From SKVL01 sp046542915 (lineage in GTDB: Bacteria; Patescibacteriota; Minisyncoccia; Phycocordibacterales; CSBR16-193): a stretch of 10,959 nt of DNA. A program made the position numbers and the translations under genes. The stretch spans positions 1-10,959 of the forward strand of contig JBKHAI010000023.1 in the NCBI GenBank assembly GCA_046542915.1, read 5' to 3'. Position 1 is the first letter of the stretch. Each line of letters starts with the position of its first letter. The notes beneath the pieces are model-generated. The model worked only from the letters and a program-made list of their open reading frames with translations. It searched no databases and had not been told where the DNA came from. This document shows positions 1 through 7,042 of the stretch, piece by piece.

Positions 1-1
1 C

Positions 2-946
2 GAAGTTTCCGAAGAAGAATTCAAAGAGGAACCCAAAGAAGAGCTTTCTTTGGAGGAGCGCTTCCAAGCCAAAGAAGAAGAAGTGTCAGAAAAGATCAAA
101 GAAAAAGACGATGAGATAAAGGAACTCAATACTCAGATCGAGGCAAAAGAGAAAGAACTCTCGGATGCGGAAGGTGAGAGAAAAGGACAGGAAGAAAAAA
201 GAGATCCCGTAGCTAAACGGGAACAAGAAATTGAAACAAAACTTTTTGAGATCGGTGAAAAAGAAAAGGCCTCCGATCTGGATGATGATGCCAAGCGATC
301 CTTACAGCAAGAACGTTGGGGACTAGAAGAGGAGAGGAAAGAGGTGGAACAGAACAGATGGGAGATAGATCAAAAAATAAATGAGGTACAGGACAGGATA
401 TCTTCCATTCAAAGCGAAAAAGAAAAACTGCAGTCTGATAAAGAAGAGACCGAGTCGGAAAAGACATACTTTGAAGAGTTAGGGAAAGTTATTAAGGCCG
501 AGAAACGAAAGAGACAAGTGGAAGAAAAACTTTCCGAACTGAAGAGTCAACAAGAGGAGCTTGAAAAGGAATGGGATGTTAAAAATGATGAAAAACAATC
601 CATAAAAGAGAAGATAGATTCACTGCTTAAGCAAAAAGAAAAACTGGAAGATGATATAGAGGAAATAGAGAAGCGGGAAAGGTTAACAGAAGAACCTGTG
701 GCATTGCACAAGATAGAGCAGAACCGTTGGGATGCGGAACAAAGGCGACGTGAACTGGAGAAGCAGAGGTGGCAACATGAGGATGATCTTAAGGGACTGG
801 AGAACAAAATGCTTGATCTAGAGAATAGATATAGAGGCCATCTGAAAGAAACCGAAAAACTAACACTCTCAATGCAGAACCTGGAGGACTTTATAAAGAA
901 GACTGAGGAGGAGTATAATATTCCGGAAAGCGAGTTATTATTGTAG
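2..946 (+). CDS. Coiled-coil protein of unknown function with paired Arg-Trp motifs (5' end outside window)
   Basis: The frame is open from the first bases of the window, so the N-terminus is missing; 314 codons are visible and a TTG at 50 is not needed as a start. The protein is almost entirely charged helix (Glu, Lys, Gln, Arg) with leucine heptads, predicting a long coiled coil. There are no membrane segments, glycine loops or recognisable catalytic motifs. Two blocks carry an Arg-Trp pair repeated exactly 14 residues apart, with the tryptophans encoded at 317 and 359, and at 728 and 770. The C-terminus is short and less charged. The stop lies 1 nt before the mscS-like start, suggesting co-transcription and translational coupling. 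I do not recognise the family. Low-complexity coiled coils give false matches to SMC or myosin, so function is left open. It could be a structural, scaffold or cell-envelope protein. Confidence 0.75.
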   Translation, partial: EVSEEEFKEEPKEELSLEERFQAKEEEVSEKIKEKDDEIKELNTQIEAKEKELSDAEGERKGQEEKRDPVAKREQEIETKLFEIGEKEKASDLDDDAKRSLQQERWGLEEERKEVEQNRWEIDQKINEVQDRISSIQSEKEKLQSDKEETESEKTYFEELGKVIKAEKRKRQVEEKLSELKSQQEELEKEWDVKNDEKQSIKEKIDSLLKQKEKLEDDIEEIEKRERLTEEPVALHKIEQNRWDAEQRRRELEKQRWQHEDDLKGLENKMLDLENRYRGHLKETEKLTLSMQNLEDFIKKTEEEYNIPESELLL

Positions 947-947
947 T

Positions 948-2006
948 ATGGATAGAGAGGAATTAACTGTTTATCTTGAACAAGTTATTTGGGGTAATAC
1001 GCTTGCGGATTATCTTTTAGCTTTGGGAGTTCTCGTCGGAGCATTAATAGTTTTTAAGATATTCAGGGAGATCATACTTTCACGCCTTAAAAGTCTGGCT
1101 AAAAAAACTGAAACTGACTGGGATGATCTGTTTATAGAAATAGTCCGTTCTTTGCGGCCGCCTTTCTATATTATTTTGGCTCTCTATTTTTCTAGTTTCT
1201 TTATAGATCTTCATCCGTATGTTTCTAAGGGTATATTCTACTTACTCGTAATCTGGATCGGTTATCAAGTAAGTATTGCGTTTTCTATACTGATCAATCG
1301 TATAGTTGAGAAAAAAATAGCTTCGGAAGAAGGCGCTCAAGCTCAGTCCGCTTTCCGGTTGCTTGGTAACTTGGTCAAGGGGGTTGTTTGGGTCGTGGTA
1401 CTTCTTTTTGTTCTTTCCAATATGGGGGTCAACGTGACCTCTTTAATAGGGGCTGTTGGGATCGGAGGAATAGCTATTGCTTTGGCAGTGCAAAATATAC
1501 TGAGTGATCTTTTTAGTTCATTCACGATTTATTTTGATAAACCTTTTAAAGTCGGTGATCTCATTATGGTGGGAAGTGATATGGGAGAAGTTGAGTATAT
1601 TGGAGTAAAAACAACTCGCCTTAGAGCTCTCGGAGGAGAAGAGTTGGTAATTTCTAATCAAGAGTTGACCTCAGCTCGGGTACAGAACTTTCAGAATTTA
1701 AATGAGCGGCGGATCGTCTTTCATTTCGGGGTTACTTATGATACACCCAAAGAAAAACTAAGAAAGATACCGGAGATAGTTGAGGAGGTTGTAAAAAATG
1801 AAGAATTTGCACGTTTTGACAGAGCTCACTTTTATAGTTTTGACGATTCAGCTTTGACTTTTGAAGTTGTTTATTTCATTTTATCTCCCGAATATAACGA
1901 ATATATGGATACCCAGCAGGGTATTAACTTGGGAATAAAGGAGGGGATGGAAAAAGAGGAAATACAGTTCGCTTATCCGACCCGTACTATTTATATGCAC
2001 TCATAA
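948..2006 (+). CDS. MscS-family small-conductance mechanosensitive channel
   Basis: This 352-residue membrane protein should open under membrane tension and release small solutes during osmotic downshock. Hydrophobic segments lie at about residues 17-45, 71-87, 95-118 and 141-160. The Gly/Ala-rich pore-lining helix typical of MscS follows at about 163-196 (GAVGIGGIAIALAVQN). The family motif FDKPFKVGD at 196-204 starts the cytosolic beta domain, and the C-terminal alpha/beta domain ends with the usual PTRTIYM signature at 344-350. It is longer than E. coli MscS (286 residues) because of extra N-terminal helices, a common variant. ATG at 948 follows the previous stop by 1 nt. No good ribosome site is visible, so initiation is probably coupled to the upstream gene. 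Family assignment is very secure; which MscS subtype it is remains open. Confidence 0.95.
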   Translation: MDREELTVYLEQVIWGNTLADYLLALGVLVGALIVFKIFREIILSRLKSLAKKTETDWDDLFIEIVRSLRPPFYIILALYFSSFFIDLHPYVSKGIFYLLVIWIGYQVSIAFSILINRIVEKKIASEEGAQAQSAFRLLGNLVKGVVWVVVLLFVLSNMGVNVTSLIGAVGIGGIAIALAVQNILSDLFSSFTIYFDKPFKVGDLIMVGSDMGEVEYIGVKTTRLRALGGEELVISNQELTSARVQNFQNLNERRIVFHFGVTYDTPKEKLRKIPEIVEEVVKNEEFARFDRAHFYSFDDSALTFEVVYFILSPEYNEYMDTQQGINLGIKEGMEKEEIQFAYPTRTIYMHS

Positions 2007-2039
2007 GTACTCTGCCGCGCTTTAAGGGCGTAGTTCAAT

Positions 2040-2594
2040 ATGAAGATCGTTAATTACAACACGGCGGCAAAGATGATCCAGGAGGGAATGGTTGGGGTAA
2101 TTCCCACTGATACTATCTACGGAATTGTCTCTTCAATATATTACGAAGAAGCGGTGGATAGGGTCTATAAGGTTAAGCGCCGAAATAGAGATAAACCCTG
2201 CATTGTACTAATTGATAAAATTGAAAGGCTTTCGGACCTAGGAGTGGATCTTGCTGAAGATAAAACAGCCCTTGAGATATTGGAAAGTGTTTGGCCCGGT
2301 CCGGTTAGTATTATTTTTGAAGTTCGGGAAGCTCCTTGGCACCTTACCCGTGGGACTTATAGTATGGCCTTTAGATTACCGAACAATGATCAGTTACTGG
2401 AATTCTTAAAAGTGTCGGGGCCTGTTATAGCTCCCAGTGCCAATGTGGAAGGTATGGGTTCCGCTATCTCTGTTCAGGAGGCCGGTCTTTATTTTGGCAA
2501 TGAAATAGATTTTTATGTTGACGAGGGAGAAAGACCCTATTTTGCTTCACGGCTTGTGAAGATAAGCGATGGTGACCTAATAACGCTACGTTAA
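2040..2594 (+). CDS. tsaC: L-threonylcarbamoyladenylate synthase (Sua5/YciO/YrdC family, TsaC-type)
   Basis: The family makes threonylcarbamoyl-AMP from threonine, bicarbonate and ATP, the first step of the t6A37 modification of ANN-decoding tRNAs in the cytoplasm. The 184-residue length fits the single-domain TsaC/YrdC type, not the two-domain Sua5. Visible motifs are PTDTIYG at 22-28, the KxR element at 46-48 followed by DKP, WPGP at 85-88, the RLP element near 112-114 and SAN at 133-135. The usual C-terminal Ser-Thr-Val element is replaced by ASRLVK at 169-174, a deviation near the nucleotide site. A YciO-like paralogue is therefore possible. A weak AAGGG lies 11 nt before ATG 2040. The gap after mscS is 33 nt, and the stop overlaps the next start by 1 nt. 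The partners TsaB, TsaD and TsaE are not in the window. Confidence 0.88.
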   Translation: MKIVNYNTAAKMIQEGMVGVIPTDTIYGIVSSIYYEEAVDRVYKVKRRNRDKPCIVLIDKIERLSDLGVDLAEDKTALEILESVWPGPVSIIFEVREAPWHLTRGTYSMAFRLPNNDQLLEFLKVSGPVIAPSANVEGMGSAISVQEAGLYFGNEIDFYVDEGERPYFASRLVKISDGDLITLR

Positions 2595-3580
2595 TGGCAA
2601 AACAAAACAATTCAGGTGAATTAGCGAAGGACAGATCAACTAAAGCGGTCATAACTTGCGGTCCGGGGGAAACCCTTTCAGACATAGAGAAAAAGATCCG
2701 CTCGGAAGTTGAGCATATGGATATGTTGCAGTATGTCTATGTTCTGGATGCTGATAATAAGCTGAAAGGGGTTTTTTCTATGCGCGACCTTTTTTCTAAT
2801 TCTCCCGAGGCATTAGCTGAGGATGTTATGTCCAGTTCTTTAGTAACTGTCTTACCTCTGACCGATCAGGAGGCCGCTGCTTCTATCGCGGTGCAGAATA
2901 ACATAAGAGCTATGCCGGTTGTGAAAGAAGACGGTACTTTTCAGGGTGTTATCACTTCCGACCTTATCTTGGATGTTCTTTCCGAAGAACACAGCGAAGA
3001 TCTTCTTTTGTTGGGTGGTATTCAAAAAATATATTCTGCCGGATCAATGTTCAAGGACCGCTTACATATTCTTCTTGTGGCCCGTTTGCCCTGGTTGCTG
3101 ATAGGTTTGGGAGGGGGTTTGCTGGCGGCTTTAACGGTGGAGAGATTTGAAGAGATGCTGGAGAGTTACATCATTCTGGCTTTCTTTCTTCCGTTGGTGG
3201 TATATATGAGTGACGCGGTTGCCAGTCAAACTCTGACCATTTTTATCAGAGCCATTGCTATTGATCATTCTTTTTCCTACAAACGTTATATTATAAGGGA
3301 AATGGGGTTGGCACTCTTGTTGGCGTTGATCTTGGGAGGACTCCTCTTCTTATTAAGTTTTCTGTGGTTCAAGGAATTACACTTTTCAGCCGTTTTAGGA
3401 ATTGCACTTTTCAGTGCCGTTTTAGTCGCGGTTATAGTGGCTCTTTTTATGACCATTATTTTGGATTTCTTAAAAAAGGATCCGGCTATGGGTAGTGGGC
3501 CCTTTGCGACCATAATAATAGACATCATTACTATTTTGATATATTTCAGCATTTCCTTTTATTTCTTGCCGTTTACTTGA
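2594..3580 (+). CDS. Short MgtE-like divalent cation transporter: CBS pair plus MgtE membrane domain, no MgtE_N domain
   Basis: The protein (328 residues) has two CBS domains at about 17-75 and 79-130, a linker helix, then about five transmembrane segments (162-182, 192-220, 236-257, 264-290, 304-326). The last carries the MgtE signature DPAMGSGP at 296-303, whose aspartate lines the Mg2+ site in characterised MgtE. The MgtE_N superhelical domain that gates Thermus MgtE is absent, making it roughly 120 residues shorter than the roughly 450-residue canonical form. The usual GGNxGxQ segment of the second membrane helix reads SDAVASQ at 205-211. Magnesium is the likely substrate by family, but ion specificity is not proven. 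The CBS pair probably senses a cation or nucleotide. ATG overlaps the tsaC stop (TAATG), so translation is likely coupled. No hairpin terminator follows. Confidence 0.88.
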   Translation: MAKQNNSGELAKDRSTKAVITCGPGETLSDIEKKIRSEVEHMDMLQYVYVLDADNKLKGVFSMRDLFSNSPEALAEDVMSSSLVTVLPLTDQEAAASIAVQNNIRAMPVVKEDGTFQGVITSDLILDVLSEEHSEDLLLLGGIQKIYSAGSMFKDRLHILLVARLPWLLIGLGGGLLAALTVERFEEMLESYIILAFFLPLVVYMSDAVASQTLTIFIRAIAIDHSFSYKRYIIREMGLALLLALILGGLLFLLSFLWFKELHFSAVLGIALFSAVLVAVIVALFMTIILDFLKKDPAMGSGPFATIIIDIITILIYFSISFYFLPFT

Positions 3581-3610
3581 CCTTAAACATTTTTAGGGCG
3601 CTTCATTTGG

Positions 3611-3631
3611 CTTAAATTGTTGACATTTAAG
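3611..3631. promoter_or_regulatory. Operator-like inverted repeat over the prkA promoter -35
   Basis: A perfect 7-bp inverted repeat, CTTAAAT - 7 nt - ATTTAAG, is centred at 3621. It overlaps the TTGACA box at 3620-3625, where a dimeric repressor or activator could act. It is AT-rich, so chance occurrence is possible. No regulator gene lies nearby. Confidence 0.4.
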
Positions 3632-3648
3632 TGTATTTTCTTTTAAAT
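3620..3648 (+). promoter_or_regulatory. Predicted housekeeping-type promoter of the prkA-yhbH-spoVR operon
   Basis: A perfect TTGACA (3620-3625) is followed after 17 bp by TTAAAT (3643-3648), which matches 4 of 6 positions of the -10 consensus. Transcription would begin near 3655 and give a leader of about 50 nt. The 125-nt gap after mgtE has no obvious terminator, so read-through from upstream is also possible. TCTTTTAAA occurs twice, at 3639-3647 and 3671-3679, 32 nt apart. Confidence 0.55.
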
Positions 3649-3693
3649 ATTAGCATGTTGTTCGTTTTGCTCTTTTAAAACAAAAGACGGTAT

Positions 3694-3701
3694 AAAGGAG
3701 G
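3694..3701 (+). promoter_or_regulatory. Strong Shine-Dalgarno of prkA
   Basis: AAAGGAGG ends 4 nt before ATG 3706. It is a near-perfect anti-16S match and fixes the prkA start. Confidence 0.85.
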
Positions 3702-3705
3702 CTTT

Positions 3706-5682
3706 ATGAAAGACGTACAAACTCTGCTAAGAAAGCACCAACTAGAAAGGAGGAAAGAAAAGAAGGAGGAAAGTTACCCCAAAAAGATGACCTGTGGCGA
3801 GTATTTGGAAATGGTCAAACAAACTCCGGAGGTGGCTCAACTGGCTCCTGCCAGGATCTACAACGCCATAGTCAGGCAAGGAGTGGAGACAATACCGGAA
3901 AACGAAAGATGGGGAGATGCCGATAGTCGCTATAAATTCTTCTCGGACCAGATGTTCGGACAGGAAGATGCTCATGAGAACCTAATGAGGTTCTTAGCGG
4001 CCGGTGCCAGAAGGACCGAGACCGGAAAAAGGATCCTACTTCTTATGGGTCCTCCGGCCGGGGGTAAAAGCACTATTGCTTCTATGATGAAACGCGGCTT
4101 GGAGGAATACAGTCAAGTTGTACCCCTTTATGCGATAGAGGGTTGTGACCTCCATGAAGAACCGCTGCATTTGCTTCCCAGACATTTACGTTCCAGTTTT
4201 GAGGAGACCTTAGGTGTAAAGATCGAAGGGGATCTCTGTCCTCAGTGTCGCCGAAGACTTTTTGAGGAGTTCTCGGAAAAGAACGAGGCAGGTGATATTG
4301 TAGAAGTTAGGTGGGAAGATGTGCCGGTCGTGAGAACTTCCCTTTCGGAACGCGGTAGAGTTGGTATCTCGACGTTCCAGCCCGGCGATCCAAAGTCGCA
4401 GGATATCTCTGACCTTATTGGTTATGAAGATGTCGCTAAGTCGGCTCGTTACGGAAAGGCGGATCCTAGAAGTTATAGTTTGACGGGGGAGCTTGAAAAA
4501 GGCAACCGTGGAATGATCGAGTTTATCGAGATGCTGAAATGCGACAAGAAGTTCCTATGGTGTTTGATCTCGGTTGCTCAGGAGCAGGTTATTAAGGTTC
4601 AAGGCTCCACTTTTCCACAGATCTATACTGATACTGTGATCCTCTCCCATACTAATCAGCCCGAATTTGAGGAGTTTGCTCAACAGAAAGAGCCGGCTTT
4701 GCATGACAGGATCTATATGGTCAAGGTGCCTTATCCTCTTAGGGTTAAGGACGAAAAAAAGGTCTATGAAAAGCTCTTGAGGGAAAGCCACTTAAGTAAT
4801 GTTCACATCTCTCCTTATGCACTTGATATAGTGGCGATGTTCACGGTTCTGACCAGATACTCCAAAAGTCAGATATGCGAAGACCCGGTCAAGAAGATGA
4901 AGTATTATAATGGAGATCGGGTACAGGAAGACAGGTATGAGAACCCCGTGGACGTGCGAGAGTTGAGAGAAGAAGGCAAGAACAAAGGCGAGGGTTTTTT
5001 CGGAATTAGTTCTCGTTATGCTATTGACGCTATCAATACGGCTTTGACCAAAGAAGGAGCTACCTGTTTAACCCCCAGAATGGCCATCAGGGCCTTGCAA
5101 CGACATTTTGAACACCATATGGGTTTTTCCAAGGAAGAAGTCGCATATTACAAATCACTGTTACAGGAAACTAAAGAAGGAACTGTTACCGGTGAGTACA
5201 AAAAGATCGTGGAAAAAGAGGTTACCAAAGCGTTCCTAAAAGCTTATGAAGATCTGGCCAGAGAGCAGTTTGAAAAGTATATGCGGAATGTGACAGCTCA
5301 TTGCCGGAAAGAGAAGATCCAGGATCCGTTTACGGGCCGTTATGAAGACCCTGACGAGAACATAATGAGATCTATTGAAGAGATGATCGGGGTGACCGAG
5401 AACAGAAAAGACCAGTTCAGACAGGAAGTTCTTGTCTACAAGGCCACGGAACCGAATTTTGACTTCAGCACTTATGAGCCTCTACAGGAAGCCGTGGAAA
5501 AAAAGCTTCTTCACCAGATGAAAGATACTCTTTCGTTGGTGGTTTCCAAGGACCGTCCCCAAAGCGGCGAGGAGAAGGCCAGAGCCAAGGATCTTCATGA
5601 TACTTTGGTGTCACAAAGAGGTTTTTGTGATAAATGTGCCCAGGAGTTCATCGAAGACGCGGCACGCTTTCTATCCCAATAG
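3706..5682 (+). CDS. prkA: PrkA/YeaG-family AAA+ serine protein kinase
   Basis: At 658 residues this is a full-length PrkA (usually about 630-645). The family is cytoplasmic; members are described as serine/threonine kinases and, for Bacillus PrkA, as an ATP-dependent protease acting in sporulation. The Walker A motif GPPAGGKST is at 115-123. The conserved HEEPLHLLP block is at 150-158, DPKSQDI at 228-234, and the NRGMIEFIEMLKC segment that holds the Walker B region at 267-279. SHTN is at 314-317. The PrkA C-terminal domain shows DPFTG and MRSIEEMIG at about 540-562. Cys pairs CPQC (178-181) and CDKC (641-644) are present. It leads the operon with yhbH and spoVR, as in many bacteria, which supports joint action of the three. 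It has its own promoter and a strong ribosome site. Family identity is certain; target and exact enzymatic activity are not. Confidence 0.97.
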   Translation: MKDVQTLLRKHQLERRKEKKEESYPKKMTCGEYLEMVKQTPEVAQLAPARIYNAIVRQGVETIPENERWGDADSRYKFFSDQMFGQEDAHENLMRFLAAGARRTETGKRILLLMGPPAGGKSTIASMMKRGLEEYSQVVPLYAIEGCDLHEEPLHLLPRHLRSSFEETLGVKIEGDLCPQCRRRLFEEFSEKNEAGDIVEVRWEDVPVVRTSLSERGRVGISTFQPGDPKSQDISDLIGYEDVAKSARYGKADPRSYSLTGELEKGNRGMIEFIEMLKCDKKFLWCLISVAQEQVIKVQGSTFPQIYTDTVILSHTNQPEFEEFAQQKEPALHDRIYMVKVPYPLRVKDEKKVYEKLLRESHLSNVHISPYALDIVAMFTVLTRYSKSQICEDPVKKMKYYNGDRVQEDRYENPVDVRELREEGKNKGEGFFGISSRYAIDAINTALTKEGATCLTPRMAIRALQRHFEHHMGFSKEEVAYYKSLLQETKEGTVTGEYKKIVEKEVTKAFLKAYEDLAREQFEKYMRNVTAHCRKEKIQDPFTGRYEDPDENIMRSIEEMIGVTENRKDQFRQEVLVYKATEPNFDFSTYEPLQEAVEKKLLHQMKDTLSLVVSKDRPQSGEEKARAKDLHDTLVSQRGFCDKCAQEFIEDAARFLSQ

Positions 5683-5692
5683 ACAAACCGCA

Positions 5693-5726
5693 AGAGAGCT
5701 CGCCAATTTACTGGCGAGCTCTTTCT
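5693..5726 (+). terminator. Intercistronic hairpin between prkA and yhbH (attenuator or stability element)
   Basis: The stem is AGAGCTCGCCA (5695-5705) with TGGCGAGCTCT (5712-5722), 11 perfect pairs that can extend by a G-U and an A-U pair, with loop ATTTAC. Only a broken T-run (CTTTCT) follows, so termination would be partial. The yhbH ribosome site begins just downstream, at 5727. It may lower yhbH-spoVR output relative to prkA, or protect the 3' end of the prkA message. Confidence 0.7.
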
Positions 5727-5735
5727 AAAAGGAGG
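5727..5735 (+). promoter_or_regulatory. Strong Shine-Dalgarno that selects the ATG of yhbH
   Basis: AAAAGGAGG ends 5 nt before ATG 5741 but only 2 nt before the in-frame GTG at 5738, so the ATG is the better start. Confidence 0.8.
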
Positions 5736-5740
5736 TTGTG

Positions 5741-7042
5741 ATGCCTATTCATCAGAAAGAACAGGAAACGAAGCAAGGACCGCTTGATGCGGTCCGTCAC
5801 AGAGAAAAACAGCGGGAGGCCATAAAGAAGGGAGTCAGAGACATAATCGCTGATGAGAGTATTATTACTCGCGGTAGAGAAGAAAAGATAAAAGTCCCTA
5901 TCAGAGGCATTAAGAGTTATAAGTTCAAACACGGCAGTCCGGACGGCGAAGGTTACGGTCTTGGCCAAGGAGAAGGTCAACCCGGCGACGTTATCGGGAA
6001 AAAACCCGGAAAAGGAAGGCCGGGGAAGGCCGGAGACGAGCCCGGCGAGGACTTCATTGAAAGCGAAATAGAGCTTTCCGAAGTGATCGAGTATATGTTG
6101 GAAGATATGGGCTTGCCGAAACTTGAAACTAAGGAAGTTGCCAAGCTGGTTACTCCTGAAGGTTGGAGTTTCAAAGATATCTCCAAGACGGGGCTTAGAC
6201 CAAATCTTGAGAAAAAACGTACTCTTCAAGAAGGAATGAAAAGATTGATCCATTTTATTGAAGAGTTAAAAAGAGAAACCGGTTGTTCCGAAGAAGAATG
6301 CGAACACGCCCTGGAAATAGCTGAAGGTGACTTGAACGAGGCCATTTCGATCTTACGAAAGGGTGAGTTACCGGCAGAGTTGATCAAGGCCTCGCCGGTC
6401 ATCACTAGTGATGATATGCGTTTCCGCAGCATGGAGGAATCGGAAGAATACCATTCCAATGCCGTGGTTATAGCTATGATGGACGTGTCTGCTTCAATGG
6501 GCTTAGAGAAGAAATTCGTAGCTAGGTCCTTTTTCTTTTGGTTGGTGGAAGTATTGAGACATTTATATGAAAATGTGGAGATACGCTTCATCAGCCATAC
6601 AACCAAAGCCAAGGTGGTGGATGAACATCACTTCTTTCACAAAGGCGAAAGCGGTGGCACGTTTTGCCACAGTGCTTTTGATCTGGCTTCGGAGTTGGTG
6701 GAAAAGGAATATCCGACTAGTAAGTTCAATGTTTATGCCTTTCTGTTCTCTGATGGTGACGATTTTCATCCGGAGATCACGGTTAAGTCGGTGCGTAGAC
6801 TGGCTAACTTGGGGGTCAATATGATCGGTTACGGAGAGATAATGGAAAGTAACGCTATGAGCCAATTAATGAGACATTTAGAGCACGGATTTGATCTTAA
6901 GACGGTTGTATCGTTGGCTAAAGAAGAGGGGATGATAGTATTGGAGGCTCCCCGCCACGCCTTTGTCTCTGTTTTGATCAAGGATGAAAAAGACATCCTA
7001 TCAGCACTTCATGAATTCTTAAGAAAGGAGAGATGGCAATGA
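5741..7042 (+). CDS. yhbH: YhbH/YeaH-family protein (DUF444) with vWA-like MIDAS domain and a UBA/TS-N-like insertion
   Basis: The 433-residue cytoplasmic protein belongs to DUF444. A basic N-terminal region with KVPIRGIK (51-58) leads into a Gly/Pro/Lys-rich low-complexity stretch (65-102), then a helical segment ending in ISKTGLRPN (147-155). The C-terminal half is von Willebrand A-like. Its MIDAS motif is DVSAS (248-252) in the family block VVIAMMDVS, with SGGT at 304-307 and FSDGDD at 336-341, all expected for metal binding. Between KKRT (158-161) and DDMRFRS (224-230) lie about 60 residues, more than I expect here. Part of this (about 172-208) resembles a UBA/TS-N three-helix domain. AAA+ plus vWA pairing recalls MoxR-type systems, so YhbH is likely an adaptor or partner of PrkA. 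Its stop overlaps the spoVR start by 4 nt (ATGA). Confidence 0.93.
   Translation: MPIHQKEQETKQGPLDAVRHREKQREAIKKGVRDIIADESIITRGREEKIKVPIRGIKSYKFKHGSPDGEGYGLGQGEGQPGDVIGKKPGKGRPGKAGDEPGEDFIESEIELSEVIEYMLEDMGLPKLETKEVAKLVTPEGWSFKDISKTGLRPNLEKKRTLQEGMKRLIHFIEELKRETGCSEEECEHALEIAEGDLNEAISILRKGELPAELIKASPVITSDDMRFRSMEESEEYHSNAVVIAMMDVSASMGLEKKFVARSFFFWLVEVLRHLYENVEIRFISHTTKAKVVDEHHFFHKGESGGTFCHSAFDLASELVEKEYPTSKFNVYAFLFSDGDDFHPEITVKSVRRLANLGVNMIGYGEIMESNAMSQLMRHLEHGFDLKTVVSLAKEEGMIVLEAPRHAFVSVLIKDEKDILSALHEFLRKERWQ
7024..7030 (+). promoter_or_regulatory. Shine-Dalgarno that selects the spoVR start
   Basis: AAAGGAG ends 8 nt before ATG 7039 but only 2 nt before ATG 7033. The later ATG, which overlaps the yhbH TGA, is therefore preferred. 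Confidence 0.7.

Noticed and set aside
3691..3696. TATAAA as a -10 box for prkA
   Set aside because: It overlaps the Shine-Dalgarno, so transcription would start about at the ATG and remove the strong ribosome site.
5708..6253. Long - strand open frame opposite yhbH (181 codons), and shorter ones opposite spoVR and prkA
   Set aside because: Each lies wholly opposite a firmly identified gene, has no ribosome site or promoter, and translates to a composition typical of an antisense shadow.
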